From Cercophora sp. LCS_1 (Eukaryota > Ascomycota > Sordariomycetes > Sordariales > Lasiosphaeriaceae), in the NCBI GenBank assembly GCA_036250225.1, contig JAPZLL010000046.1, positions 62,001-126,000 on the forward strand: a stretch of 64,000 bases of DNA, read 5' to 3'. A program made the translations under genes and the position numbers. Below are positions 12,501 through 25,138 of this stretch, piece after piece (within the stretch, counting starts at the first letter, position 1; each line of letters starts with the position of its first letter). The notes beneath the pieces are model-generated. The model did no database searches and was not told the origin of the DNA. It saw only the letters and a list, made by a program, of their open reading frames with translations.

Positions 12501-13686
12501 TTCTCTCCAACACCTGCTGAAGCAAAGCACACGCTTCTGAATACGCTCTCCGCGCACCCTCTATATTTTGGGCATTGTCGAGCTGCACTGCCGTGTTTGC
12601 TTTTTGCAGCGCTTTCGACAACATGGCCTTTTGTGATGGCGGCCTGCCAGGCTTCTCACGATCCCGACTCCGGACACCAGACTCTGCAACGCCATTGGCG
12701 CCAGATGATCGGGTTCGGGAGTGGCCCCGGGCATCGCGGTTCTGTGTGTACGGCATCGTCATATCCGGCGCAGCCCTTGCGGCTATGTAGTCGGGATCTA
12801 ATTCCTCGACCAACAATATACCCACGTCCTCTTCTAGGATCCGCGGCGCACCATCCCAGTACAGCCCCGGATCGTCACTCGGCCGCCTGGCGTATATCGG
12901 TCGGGTGGGTGACAACCGCCCTAATACATTTGCTCCGCGCACTTCTTCCTCCAGTGAGGGACCTGTCGATATTCGTGGGAGGCTCTGGAGCGGGGGGATT
13001 GGCGCTAGCGCTGGCGAGTCGCTGCGCACTCTGGCAGGGGGCTCAGGCCGGGAGGAATCGCTTGCGTTGGACAGCCGACTCTTGTGAAATTTACGGGCCG
13101 GTGAGCCAAAGACCTCGGTGCTGACGCGGCGCGTGAAGTTGGTGAGGTTCGAAGCACGGCTCGATGTCGTCGATGCGGACCAGCGGTTGAAGTTGCGGAA
13201 GCCGTCGCTCAGGCCGCCCGAGCTGCTAGACCGCGAGTGGCCCTTCCAGCGCGAAGGTTCGAGTTCTCTGACCGGTGTAGTCGGCGGCTGCTCATTGAAC
13301 GGATCCTCGGCGATGGTGGGCGCGTCTCGTGCGGCGGGGTCGGTCGATATCCGCGCCGGGGGGAACAGCGACGGCGGTCGCGGGTGGGTTGTGGTGGTCG
13401 AGGGGAAAGTGGTGTAGGATGATCGGTGAACGGCTGGTGACGGTTTGTGCTGGCTTGTGGGAGCGGGCTGGCCCGCAGGGGTGCCTCCAGGGGCCCCCTC
13501 GCGGTGACTTGCGTCCGCGTCCGGACTGGCTAATCCGCGTTGTTGCGGGCGTGTTCGCGGTGAAGGCGACGTGAAAGGTTGCGGCCCGGTGCGCCTCTTT
13601 GCCGGTGGTGTTGTTGTCGTGGTCGAGAATTTCGAGACGGCGGTCGAGGTCGAGGGAGACGCAGCTGCGGCAGCGGTTGGGGGCAT
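9515..13686 (-). CDS. Large MIT-domain protein, mostly disordered
   Basis: Two exons, 13686-12463 and 12394-9515, with a 68-nt intron (GTAAGT...CTAAC...TAG), give 1367 residues. The junction reads NKLEAI|HTTYTARIIELDEL in phase 0. Residues about 352-408 form a three-helix MIT domain (KALQKANTAVQLDNAQNIEG, ARRAYSEACALLQQVLER). MIT domains bind ESCRT-III tails and tie proteins to endosomal sorting, abscission or microtubule-linked trafficking. The rest is largely Ser/Pro/Arg-rich and predicted disordered, with a charged coiled-coil (REKVRESEREALELAVERER). A more conserved folded region follows, FYLFENHIHSP through RPFWLMRCLYQTLCHPRGGY to about LTRKLGTEVG, typical of the fungal orthologues. I know no experimentally defined function for these orthologues. 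Frame and ends are clean. The conserved C-terminus ends SEWVVN. Confidence 0.85.
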
Positions 13687-16600
13687 TTCTGGCAGTCAAG
13701 ACGGGCGTCCAGCTCCAGCATGCCCCAGGCCCAGAGCAGCCGGCCGGATTGAGACAAGACGGGAAAGCGGACACGGCAGTCCCAGGGGAAGCCGAGACAG
13801 AAGCGGAATGGGGGGAACAACCACCACGCTGCGTGCCTAGTGTGCCAGCGCCCAGGGAGAACCGAGAGTGACAATCAGCCGGACGCGTGACGACTGATCC
13901 CTCGGGCAGCCGTTGGCCGCTACTACGTAGCACAGCAGCTAACGTTATTGACGAACGGTGCTCTCGAGCTTAGCTCCGGTGCAATTGGTGTGCTCCCAAT
14001 ATGCTCCACCGCCCGAATCACTCTTTAGGTCGATTATTCCGTCGCAATTCGCGGCGTTGATCGTTGTTGGCCAGGGGCGGACAAATCCTCTCTTCAACAA
14101 CAGTCAACTCGCAGGAAACGGATCGAAATCTGCGTGTCACAGGCGGGCACCGGGCTGCGACGCGGTGCGGGCTCGATTCTGCTGACACAAAACGGCGGGT
14201 TTTGAATGGTCAATCGGGTCCGGAGTTTGGACTGGCGTGCTGCTGGCTGCTGGCTGCTGCAGTGCGCAAAAGCTAGGGGGCTGAATGTGGCCCACGATTG
14301 ACGAGCTCGGACCCAAGGCGACGGTTCGCCTTTTCATAGCACCTCGCCAGCCTTTTTGCCTGTCGCCGCCTTTGCTTGTGCCAGCGAGTCAGCCCATCCA
14401 GACGTGTTTACGCATCCTGTTTCTCCCTCTGCATTATCGTCGACAGCGAGTGTGGCCAGATGTCCTCTGCTCACCGGCCCTGCGTCGTCAGCGCCTTCCA
14501 CCGGATTTCGCCGCCACGTCCGCCCGAACCGCGCCCTCCTCAGCTGTCGCTGCTGCTTTCGTCTCGCTGTCCTCTGTGGCAGGCTCACAAGCAACACAGG
14601 CCAGGGCATTTCGCCAAGTGAAATGTCGGGGGAGAGGCCGCATCGGTGATTGGCTAGATGCAAGCCCCTCAGCCCGTCCCGCCGCCCACCCACCCTGAAT
14701 GCGATAATTGCAAAGTACCTTCTGGCGGCAGCTAACAGTTTTACCCGTATATGACAAGCACATAAGATAGCACGAAATGGTTAGATACATCGCATCCAAT
14801 TTCTAGAAAAGGGGTTCGCGTCACAACAGCCAAACCCAACCCACGAATGTGGACCGCCCTTTTCCTTTTCGAACTTCCACACGTTGCCGACGACGGTTTT
14901 TCCAAAATGACGTGCAGGAGCAACGGATTGAGTTGGGAGCAGAGAACACCGATAAACGAGAGGCCAGACAGTCGACGGTTGTAACATTCGCGTCACCGTT
15001 TCTGGAGATGCTTTCGCCGTCCCCGCATCTCGACGGAAACTTCGCTGCAGCACCCATGACCGCCAATTGCAAGGCAATCCTCGTCAGGGGAAAAGGCGGA
15101 CCTGCAGATGCAAAAAATTGGAACGCAGCGCGTCGCCGCAACCACAACGGGCGGCCAAGCCAGGGGTCGCAGCGCTACACGCCGAAACACTACCTCGGTC
15201 GAGTCAACACTGCCAAATCTCTCTCCCCACACACAATCATCGCATTCCAGTGTGACGGCGTCGATGCAGGGCTGTGGCCAAGCATCTGCCGTGACGGTCG
15301 TCATTGCATTGGCGTTGCTATGTTGAGCTCACAACGCGAAATACCCGACATCGAAAACCCCCACATCACGACCTGGCGAGTGCCCGTTGGCCGCTTCAAA
15401 CGCGCGCCGTTTCAACGTGCTCCCGAGAGTGCCGACAAGCACATCACGACTGCGAATTCCCCACCATTTCCTGTTCTTGGAACCGCCTGAGTAATTGATG
15501 GGAAAAGGCGGCATGTTGGCATTGAAGATTTAACGAAATTGGAAAGCTTCCACGGGTTCTAGCGAGGCTAGGCGGCAGAAGCCAATCTGTCGAGAGTCGC
15601 GTGGAGCCTCACAAGGCGGCTGCAATTACCCTTTTCCCCTTCATACACAGCCGTCATCTCAGACAGCGGCGGCTGCCCACACAAGTTGTGGTTTTGGACT
15701 CGCTTCCATTTTCCAATCCTGGTCGCAAAAAGCGTTGCGGGACCACCTCAGCAGGGCTGAGCTTAACCCAATCTCATCACACCTTGCTTGGATCGGAGCC
15801 CCTCCAGCATCGTCACTGCCCCTCGTTGTTTGCGGTTGTTTCGTTTCAGACGCAGCAGCAACAAGGCAAGGGACGGCACCTCTCTCTCTTTGGTTCTTGG
15901 TTCAATGTCACCGAGCGGCGTCGGTATCCCTGGGCGACTGCCGGGATCAGCGTTCTTATTTTTCTTCCTCTTCCGTTTCATTCCCCCCCCAGACCATCCT
16001 CCGGCGTGAGGCCTGCTTGAGCCCGTGGTTCGGAGATGGTCCGGGCCAAGACACCGAGCACCTGGAACGCCGCAGGACATGTTTATTGGGCCATCTCATG
16101 ACGTTGTCTGGTAACGACGCCAGCTCTCTATCGAGCCGCGACCATTGCTATTTCCCGGTGACGCGACCCGATTCGGCTCACTGACTGTCATTGCACCGGA
16201 TTCCCACTCTGACAACGTGAAAAAGTCTCCTGACTGGCTTCACTGTCGCTGTGCATGAACGACCACGCACCACGACGTAGTCGCACAGGCCTTGCGCATT
16301 GGCCAAGCAGACACAGACATCCAAGCTCTGGGTGATCGCACCCTCTCGGACACCTGCTGGTGGCGCGGGATCGCACATCTCCTCTCCTGACGTCGACTGC
16401 CTGCCCCCGCGAGCATGAGCTTCGGGCTCTCTTGTGCGCTGTTCCGTGTTCCGAGAACCCAATCACCTTGGTTTCCACCCAAAGGACCACGCTTCTTGTT
16501 TGACCTACGTCTGGTCATTTTTACATGTCATTGATCCTCGGGTGAGCGACTCAACTCGAATCCGCCCCATTTTCGGGCTCGCCCGAACACCGTTCCCGGG

Positions 16601-19297
16601 AGGAAGCGGGATTCGGCGGAGGACTCCCGTCGCGGCACACATTCAATGCCCTGCGGCGATGCATCCCTTCCGCTCGACGTCCATGACCAGCTGAATGCTC
16701 TCGTTCTCACACCAGTAGTATATAAAGTTCCCGGTGTCATTTAGCTGTACAATACAACAGTGCCTGCCATCCAAGGCAGACGTCACAAACGGATGAGCTA
16801 GGTAACACGGACGGCCTCCGGATCATCAAAACGTTACAAACACATTCTGCTGTGCTCCGTCTCACCAACCGCAATCGCCGATTTTCCGGTTTGGCAGGAG
16901 TCGAAGCCGCCTGTTGTGTAACCGGGCACAGGCCCGTCCCGCCCGTGCCGACCCCTATACCACATACTGTCCAGCCCGGGCCAAGCTAGTCTTGCCCCTG
17001 ACCATGTGCATCGGCGGTGGTCAAAGACACCACACCTTGAGCTTACACAGTGACGTTGACGATTGCAGCTAGACAACAATGATAAAGTTTTGTAATGTAC
17101 ATCACCATGACACAGACACTGCTTGTTTAGACAGGTGAGTGCTCAAGGAGCAGGACTGTTGTCACGCCAACGGATTGTCAAAGTCAACAGTCGATGTGAT
17201 CGAGGAAGTCCATCAAGGTAGACACGCTGAGCTGCAATTCTGCCCATTGGCCCTGTCTTGTCCTTGGCCTCTTCAGTTTGCGGCTCGGTAGGTTTCTCCC
17301 ACATCCCATCGCCAAACGATGATGTTTTTCTCGAAAACTGCTTGCCTGAAGAGCGTCAAACCACTGAGAGTTCTCTGCAAGACGGTGATAAGACAGGTAG
17401 TCATCTTGGAGTCCATATCGAAGTGGTGTGGAAAGTAGCAAGATACCTAGATTAGAGCATCGTTTCCTTGGGGGTAATCATGACCCAAGCTATGTTCATC
17501 GTCTGAAAAGGGGCAAGTCAATGCTCCGGACGCATTGATCTATATTCGATTGCTTAAAGAAAATTTTCAAAACAGGTTTAACCTCTCCGTTCATACCTAC
17601 TGGTATCCAGAACCCCCATGTAGTCTAGAGTCTCGACCGTATGAAATGGTATCAGCTGATTTCACGATGCCGCCTTTTTGTCACCATCTTACGAACCCTG
17701 AGAGAACGAATCCCGAGACTTTGGGTGCTTATTGTCGTTACCGTGTGTTGAAAGCACAAGTTTTTAGACGTCTAACTATCAACGCATTTGACCAAATCCA
17801 TCAACATCACCACTTAGCACCCGACTAAGTCGGTGACAAAATAATCGGCACACTGAGTCCAGTTGATGCCACTTCAAGCGGCCTGGACAGGTAATGTAAA
17901 TTCCAACATGCATCAGCAAAAAGATCTCAACGCCTGTTTTAACAACATCTTAGGCAATGGAACATTAAATGATGCACTAGGATCTTAGATTTGCTCCTTT
18001 TTTGTGTGTGCCGTTTATTTTGTCGAGGACTTGCCGATGTAGGACCAAAACCTCATCCAGCCCGTCCCAATACCACCTCACGGCTACAAATGACGTCTTC
18101 AACCTCATGAAGCCATCGTCATCACAAGACCTCCATCCTGCCACCCCAGTGCCGTGTTGGCGGTAGTACCCCATCTTCAGCGCTCCCGCCAACCTTGAAC
18201 ACAGTGCAACCCTCCGTCGATCACCGAAATACATCATCCCCCAAACAAAAAAGAAGTATGACATGACGCAGCCTGCAACAGCCAAGCCCCGAACAGTCAG
18301 CTCGAAACAGATCACCTGTCATAACCCGTCACGCCCTGTCAGAAGTGGCAGAGTGGATCTCCAACAATCCCCGCAACGCACTGTCATGAAGTTATCTCAT
18401 GATGCAAGCCAAGAAAGACTGGGTCTGGACGATAAGCCGACCCCCGAATATCGCCACCCGCTCCAGGCCGAAAAAGATTCGCCACCTACCCCGGATGGAC
18501 GGCATAGACGGGGAGGATAGGTTGGGTTTGGGGTTGGGTTTGGTCTAGAGTTTGCGATGCATGGTTTCTGGGCAGGTGGAATTTTGTGCTGAGGTGTGGG
18601 TTGGGGTCGCGGGGAAGAAGATGGGTGGGAAAGGGGATCAACGGCGTACTTGGGTACCTACATGTAATTGAAGGTACGTGTACCGTGGTGATGACGGGGC
18701 GGTGTTGATTTGAGGCCAATCGCTGCTGGTGTTGTGCAAAATGGTACCCGGCAGGAGTTGAAGGTGTGCTGCCTCAATGTCGAGAACTACCCCTCGCTTC
18801 ATAACTCTATGAAACACATGTTTGTTTAGTTGGTTGCAGCGGTTGCTGAGAGAACAGCATGGGAAAGGGGCAAGTCACATGACATGGGAGGTCACCACCT
18901 GTATCTAGTTTTGAAGTTGTAAAGTCATTGTGAAACTCTCATGGTATTAGTTACATTGGGTATCCCACCTCAACACTCGTTCTCCATGCCTTTCGGATTC
19001 ATGAACCGCTTCCAAGCGAAAGTGGTTATGAGCAGCAGAGCTGCGGCATGGCGGAGCAGGCTCAACTCGCCGTTCGAAGGGCAAGCACAGTAGACATCAC
19101 TGCTGAACTCGCCCACGACCGTCGGAAGCCAAGCCAACAAATCGCCATGCGAAGCGAAAAAGACAAAGGAGTGATCCTTCAAAGCAAATGGTTCATGAAA
19201 TTGCATCGTATCCGTCTTGCCCAAACCGCGCGCCTATGAACGGAATAGCCCCATAACCGAAAATGTCTTCCGAAACATGTCTACATCAACACACCCC
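13687..19297. other. 5.6-kb stretch without a convincing gene
   Basis: Lies between the 5' end of the MIT-domain gene and the 3' end of glutamine synthetase. The ORFs are short (at most 213 residues), overlap in several frames on both strands, lack recognisable motifs, and do not join through good GT-AG introns. A scan for the tRNA B-box (GGTTCGANTCC) on both strands found nothing. A G/T-rich stretch of alternating GGGTTT/GGGGTT units lies at about 18519-18545. The region could hold a long promoter/5' UTR, a long noncoding RNA, or a gene too divergent to see. Confidence 0.35.
18519..18545 (+). repeat. Short G/T-rich repeat (GGTTGGGTTTGG-like)
   Basis: Two near-copies of GGTTGGGTTTGG adjoin each other, followed by further G-rich sequence. 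It resembles telomere-like DNA superficially, but the unit is not TTAGGG and the tract is under 30 bases. Confidence 0.5.
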
Positions 19298-20916
19298 TTA
19301 CTCCGAGACGGCACCGAAGCACGTCTCCATGATGATACCGGTGATGCGGTAGGGGTCGGCGTTGGATGCTGGCCTGCGGTCCTCGAAGTAGCCGTAGCCC
19401 TTGACACCGACCTCGCGGGGTATCCGGATGGAAGCACCACGGTTGGCGACGCCCCAGGTGAACTGATCGATGGCGCCAGTCTCGTGGCGACCGGTGAGAC
19501 GCTTGTCGTTGTCCTCGCCGTAGACGGCAATGTGCTCCTTGTGGCGGCCCTCGAGCTTCTTGATGGCCTCCTCGATGGCCTTCATGCCACCCTCGACACG
19601 CATCTCCTTGGTCGAGAAGTTGCTGTGGAGACCGGCACCGTTCCAGTCGCCGGGGATGGGCTTAGGGTGCACCGAGACCTTGGCGCCGAACTCCTCGGCG
19701 ATTCTGTGAAGGAGGAAGCGGGCAACCCAGAGGTGGTCACCCATCGAGACACCCTCGCAGGGGCCAACCTGGAATTCCCACTGGGCGGGCATGACCTCGG
19801 CGTTGGTGCCCGAAATGTTGACGCCGGCGTACAGGCAGGCCTTGTAGTGGGCCTCGACAATGTCACGCTGGACGACCTTGCCGGTGCCGACACCGCAGTA
19901 GTACTCGCCCTGGGGAGCGGGGAAACCGTTGACGGGCCAGCCGTAGGGACGTCCGCTCATATCGAGGAGGGTGTATTCTCTGGAGAGATGTTAGTCATTC
20001 GTTTCCCTGAAAAGATGCGAAGGGCAGTCATACTGCTCGAGACCGAACCAGGGCTCAGTGGCGGCGTGGGCCTCCATGAGCTTGGCGCACTCGTGGCGGT
20101 AGTTGTACTTGTTGGGGGTGCCATCGTGGTCCCAGCACTCGGCGAGGACGAGAATGTTGGGGGCGAGACGGAGGGGATCCTGTGGCCAGACAGTTAGCAC
20201 TAGCCATGCAGCCACAGCAATGCGCTCTACTTACGGGGAAGACGGCGACGGGCTTGAGGTAGACATCGGAGTTGTCACCAGGAGCCTGGCCTGTTGAGGA
20301 ACCGTCGAAGTTCCATGTGGGAAGGGTCTCGGGGGTCCATTCTTGGTCCTTGAGAGTCTGAAGATCAACGTCAGCATGCAATCCGTCAAGGTACTGATTG
20401 TCGAATAATGCCAGGTCAGGGCAAAGTGCGCTTTCTGGTCAGGGGCTGGCGCCAACAGGGATGCATCCCCATTCAACCGAGGCTGCCCGGCCGCAGGTCC
20501 GGCACGACTTCGGATGCGCGGGCCAGAATTGGTCGCGACCGCCGTTTAGTGCCTGTGACAGTGGGCCGATGACATGAGTGGCAATGTGGGTAACTCGTGT
20601 GTGTGCGGGCTGCGCATTTCTTTGCGGCTGTCGAAAGAAAAGGGGCTGTGTAGGACGGGCGGGCTTGGCTTACGCGGGACTTGGAGCGAGTAGCACCCTG
20701 GGAGTCAATCCAGATGTACTCGGCCATGATGTGGCCCTTCTGGTCGAGCTTCATGTACTTCATGAGGTTTTCCGTGCGGGAGATTTCGGCCGCCTGGAGA
20801 CAGCGTGGTTAGCGGGTTGCTCAGCAGTGACGCAGCGCCGATGGCGGGGCTGGCAGCCCCCAAGAAAGATGGAGGGGCAGCGACAGCCTGGGCGCATTCG
20901 TAGGTTGACGTACCAT
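19298..20916 (-). CDS. Glutamine synthetase (eukaryotic type II)
   Basis: Catalyses ATP-dependent amidation of glutamate to glutamine in the cytosol, the central ammonium-assimilation step. Five exons: 20916-20914, 20793-20674, 20357-20235, 20179-20034 and 19979-19298. All borders are GT-AG and in phase, giving 357 residues, the usual fungal length. The start codon alone forms the first coding exon (ATG|GTACGT, next exon AAEISRTENL). Signatures present: NFDGSSTGQAPGDNSDVYL (substrate/ammonium region), the ATP-binding motif KPIPGDWNGAGLHSNFS, and NRGASIRIPREV near the C-terminus. The second intron is 316 nt, longer than is usual here. The protein is intact. A long antisense open frame over the last exon (19217-20197, plus strand) is a codon-bias shadow. 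The symbol is left empty because fungi often have more than one glutamine synthetase gene. Confidence 0.96.
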
Positions 20917-23842
20917 GGTGACTGTGGTGTTCCGAGCTGCTGCTGGACAGGTTCGTGGAAAAAAAAAAAGGACTGGTATGACAGAAGACGATGCCGCAGT
21001 GAAAAGGCACAGAAAGTTGTAAAGGATGAAGGTGCGAGGGGAACCGGTTGAGAAGAGAAGTGGAACAAGGGGCGGTGGCAGCTTCAAGGCTTTTATCTGT
21101 GAGCAACCGCGAAGATAACGGGCTCCAGGTGGTGGGGTGGTGGGTGGGGTTGTGGGTGAAGGAGGGTGCATCGATTGTTTTGGGAGCGGCTGCTGCGAGC
21201 ATCCCCAAGGGACCAGAGCATGTGGCAAACTTTATGTGGGGGTCAATGTGGCGTCTGGAGAAAGTACCGCACCGGCGTCCCCAGCCCGCCAGGCCCAAAT
21301 CGTAGCGGGCGAAGCGCTATCAGCGCAGCGGCCAGGCCCACTATGGCCGCTACCAAGCTGGCGCATTGCCGCTGTGACGGCAAAGTCGGGATACTTGTCG
21401 AGCGCTGCCACAGTACTTCCGATCGATTTGGCCCACAAAATCGAGAATTGCCTTCAACCGGCGGGGCCGGTCGAGCGAGGTCTCACAAACCGCAAAACCG
21501 CATCCGTCTCCGTTGTCGGGGCAAGTCGGCCCGCCCTGGCTTCAGCTGGCGACCAAGAATGTACCGACGGAAGCAACAGGAGCAAAACGTCCCCATGTCC
21601 CGAATGCATTCAATCACACCCAGCTCGCGAAAAATTTCTCAGATGCCGCAGTGCCGCATCCAATTGAAGCGATGCCTGGCACGGACTGGTGCCGGACTGG
21701 CCAGGCAGGCAGAGAGAGGGATGTCAAGAATTCCCTCTCCCATCCCCACGGAGCGAGCAGCTGGACGACTGTCTCGAGGGAATATCCAGCGCTGCACCTG
21801 GCGATCCAGGAACGAGGGGTCGAGGCAGCCGAGCGCTCAAACGTGGGGTGATGAGCGCGTCGGGTTCTCCTTCCACCTTATCACCCCAGACCGGGCATCT
21901 GCGAGCAGCCAATCCCCAGAGGGCCGTGCTGAGGGATTTCTCGTGGATTTTACATATTGTTTCGTTTGACTCCGCAAATGCGGCTTGCACGCGACACCCT
22001 CTCGAATTAGTCAAGGGATTCATGGATTCCGGCACCACGCTGTCTCGGGTCTTCAGGGGGAAAGCAAGTTACAATTGCGTTGCCATTGCAAAACTCCATT
22101 ACGGAGACGGACACGCCCCTGGCCAATGGCAGCACGCGACGCGCCTTCTTATCAGCGGGAGCGCCTGGTCATTGCCGGTTACCTAATTGGCCAAGGACGC
22201 CCCATGGGGCATCTCGGGCAGGACCCAAGGGTCCCGCCAGCCCGTTCCTGGTTGGTCTGGAATCATGGCACCCGATTGGCACGGGGGCCGATTCACCACC
22301 CCGATCTGTGCCGACCACACCGAAGCGATTTTTACGATGCAACATTTCGTTACGGATTGAGGACTTGACCAATTGCCCATTCGTGACTGGAGAGGCCGCC
22401 GATCCGCAAAGGGCGGTGGGCAATCTGGAACTCGGGGTCTCTGCGGGTGCGGGGTGGACGCCATTCCCAAGCACGAAATAAGGTTGGTTTGGCGTTTTCT
22501 CGATGTCTTGGAAAGTTCGATGTCTGGAACCTAGGCAGGCTTCCCCGCCGTTATCAAGAGTCGCATCGGCGCACCCATCAGGTCAGGCATCTATCACCCC
22601 GCCGATAAGCCTCCGAGCCCAACGAGACGTGAACGCAAACTCCCTTTGTCTGATAGGCCCTGTAGGCCCTGCAGTCCCTTGGCTTCACCGGACTGGTGGA
22701 TGCGGTGTCTGAACTTTATCTCAACCGCGATTGCTGTTCCATCGGCGATTTCTGTGTGGCGTCGGGCTGAAGTTGTCCCCGTCGTACTGATTGCGGAGGT
22801 GTTGCGCAAGCCATGTAGGACTTCATCCCACCACATATGCGGGCCAAAGCCTCAGGTGGTCGTTGCACGGCGTGTGGGCCGTGTTGAGACCACAAGATGT
22901 GCAAAGTCGACATGCGAATCTTGACGAGCGTGGAAACTATTTGGTTTTCCCTGGCCTCTTTCTGTGTCACCAAGTCGGTGGCTAAACGTCCTGTGTCTCA
23001 GCCACCAGATCCTCTCATGTTTTTTTTTTCTTTTTCGCTTGGCTCAAAGTCGTGCTCTCGGATGCTGAAGTGTCTAAAGATTCTATGGCCCCCCGTGATG
23101 TATGTTCGGGGTATGTCAAGAACAACAACTTTGTTGGTGGGTTTCATGCTGTGTCGTGGACCAGTCAACAAACGGGGCACGAATCAACCAATAAGGTTCA
23201 GTGTGGTGGTCCCCAAGTCAGGCTTGGCTTTGAAGTCAGGACGAGAGGTGTATGGAGGACGGAGTAACTCGGATCTTGCTGTCGTCGCCTAGCCAAGCGC
23301 AAACTTCGTCTGGGAGGTTGCCCAGACATTCCGGGTCTGGCGACGGCTGTCCCATGTTTTGGTCAACACGAGAGCACCCATGACCAAAGTTACCCGCCTA
23401 CCCCAGATGTTGCACCGTCGGAAGCCACGTTACGCGATCGGTGCGAACAGAGAAGCTTACCAGGGCATGCGGCATCGTCAGTGGTCCCGGTGCTCAACAC
23501 CAGCCATGGCCGACCCCTTGGTCTTGATATCGGATGATATTTGTGGCGTCTCCGGCGTGTCGGCCTCAGTGAATCCAATCACAGTTTGATCTCTTCATCC
23601 CAATGTCAGTGAATACTTCTCATCCAGCGGGGAAAAGCAAACCTGCTTCCTACCATGGCTTTCCTCGCGCTGTTCCTCTTCCAAGCGCAAAACCTTCTTC
23701 CCTTCAACCACGTCGCCGAACTAAATCTGCTGTAAACCCAAATCCTGAAATCCCAGAGCGGATCGCGGAGCCCAAGCATCTCAGAGCGCCTCACAAACCA
23801 TCCTTACCCCTTCGTAGTCGAAGAGCGAAGTCGTCTGCCACA
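20917..23842. other. 2.9-kb stretch without a convincing gene
   Basis: Upstream flank of glutamine synthetase (minus) and of the small plus-strand gene at 23843. The nearest 200-300 bases contain pyrimidine/purine-rich sequence (an A9 run near 20960) typical of a 5' UTR. ORFs up to 267 residues exist but are Arg/Ser/Pro-rich, overlap in other frames and lack motifs. A T-rich tract lies at about 23018-23036. No transposon ends, tRNA or conserved domain seen. Confidence 0.35.
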
Positions 23843-24241
23843 ATGGCTTCCCCTGGTGAGCGACATAATCATTTCTCCTGTAACCTCATCATGAAGATTT
23901 ACAGCCCTTGATTACAAACAGCTAACAATGGCAGACACTCCCACAAAGGCTGCCCGGCGCAAGTCGAGGTCGACCCCAAAGAAAGCCAGAAAGCCGTCAG
24001 ATGTCGACCAGTCGCCTCACATATACGAATCCTTTCCCAAGCAGCAATTCAAGGAGGATATCGAGGAGCGCGAGGCCGCGCGCGAGGCAGCTATAAAATG
24101 GCGGAGAAGGCGATCGAGGAGGAGCGCAAGATAAAGGAGGCTCAGCAACTGGCTGCGAAGAAGGCCGAGGAAGAGCGAAAGAGGCGAAACTCGTGGAATC
24201 CGCTTGATTGTCTTCCCATCAGGAAGTCGCTCGACAAGTAG
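23843..24241 (+). pseudogene. Small charged protein, broken by a one-base frame shift
   Basis: Exon 1 is 23843-23855 (ATG GCT TCC CCT G), with an intron 23856-23934 (GTGAGC...GCTAAC...CAG) and exon 2 from 23935. The protein begins MASPDTPTKAARRKSRSTPK and turns into a Glu/Lys/Ala-rich helix (KEDIEEREAAREAA). At an A4 run (24095-24098) the frame becomes WRRRRSRRSAR and stops at 24134. Reading on in the frame one base back gives an uninterrupted helix (MAEKAIEEERKIKEAQQL) and a tail ending RKSLDK at the stop 24239-24241. One base missing from the A run explains this. I see no intron that would fix it. The intact form would be about 110 residues. Function unknown; the helix could be a coiled coil. 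It may be a true mutation or an assembly error. Confidence 0.55.
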
Positions 24242-25138
24242 ATGGGGCTTGATAGAGCTGCTGGAGGGTAATACGTAATGGCGAAGCAGCAGAATGATGG
24301 CTGGGATAGGATAGCGGGTGGTGGACTTGATATGGGAGCACAAAGGGCATAAGGTATGCATAGATGGGTCTGGTCCCTGGGTTGGTTAGCTGGTTAGTCG
24401 AGATGCGTCGATGGAATTTGCTTCTTGACAACAAATATTGGTCACGAGCGTGTGCTTTCTATCCATTTCTTGAGTAGTGTTCTGGTCGGCTAATCAAGGC
24501 CCCGGATGCTCCCATGATCGGTGTCGGTCTGATATGGGAAGCGATGTTAACCGCCATTGTGGTTGGCTTAAGGGAAGGATTGGTATCGGTAGGCATATGA
24601 CCGACCCCATCTTGGGTCTGGCCGTTACCAGTGGTCGTTTCCCTGGAATAACCGATGCCGGCGGGATGGGTCGTCTTGGCCTGATCTTTCAGATGTGTCT
24701 CATGACCGAGGGCTTGGGCCTCACGACCTCGCACCCAGCTCACCGGGATGGAGCGCCATGATCCTGAGTTTAATCCAACACCGAATCTTGAATCTCTTGG
24801 AGGAAATCTGGGCTTCGATGGCATACCTCTTGTTTCAATGGAGTTTGGCAGAATGATTTGGCGTTGACACAGTTGAGCACGCACAACGACTTCGAACGAT
24901 CCTCAATATAAGAGAATGGAGATTCCGGCATGGAAGACGGCATGCGTTGTTCACATCACCGCACATCCAAGCCAAAAGCCATCATTCAAAGGCCCTCAGC
25001 CATACCAAACGCCCCTGAAAGTTACGTAGTGCTTATTACAACCCCTTTTTAAATTCAAAACAAAGTCTTGTCAACAACTCCGAACGAGAACATTCAACCG
25101 TCATGAGCAGTTCGTTCATTCATGATGGCCCCCCTTAG
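24242..25138. other. Intergenic region between two small genes
   Basis: About 900 bases with short overlapping ORFs only. The last 150 bases before 25139 are A/C-rich (CATTCAACCGTCATGAGCAG), like a fungal 5' UTR. No other feature supported. Confidence 0.35.

Noticed and set aside
12300..13124. 274-residue plus-strand ORF
   Set aside because: Lies opposite the Ser/Pro-rich first exon of the MIT-domain gene and across its intron; no motif.
17977..18315. 112-residue minus-strand ORF with one hydrophobic stretch
   Set aside because: Begins at GTG, not ATG, and has no homologous motif, leader or splice partner; single hydrophobic segments arise by chance.
18519..18545. Possible interstitial telomere
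   Set aside because: The unit is not TTAGGG and the tract is under 30 bases in a gene-flanking region.
19217..20197. 326-residue plus-strand ORF across glutamine synthetase
   Set aside because: It is antisense to well-supported GS exons. Strong third-position GC bias keeps the opposite strand open, and the product has no known motif.
21166..21969. 267-residue plus-strand ORF upstream of glutamine synthetase
   Set aside because: Arg/Ser-rich, overlaps open frames on both strands and has no domain. Probably noncoding GC-rich flank.
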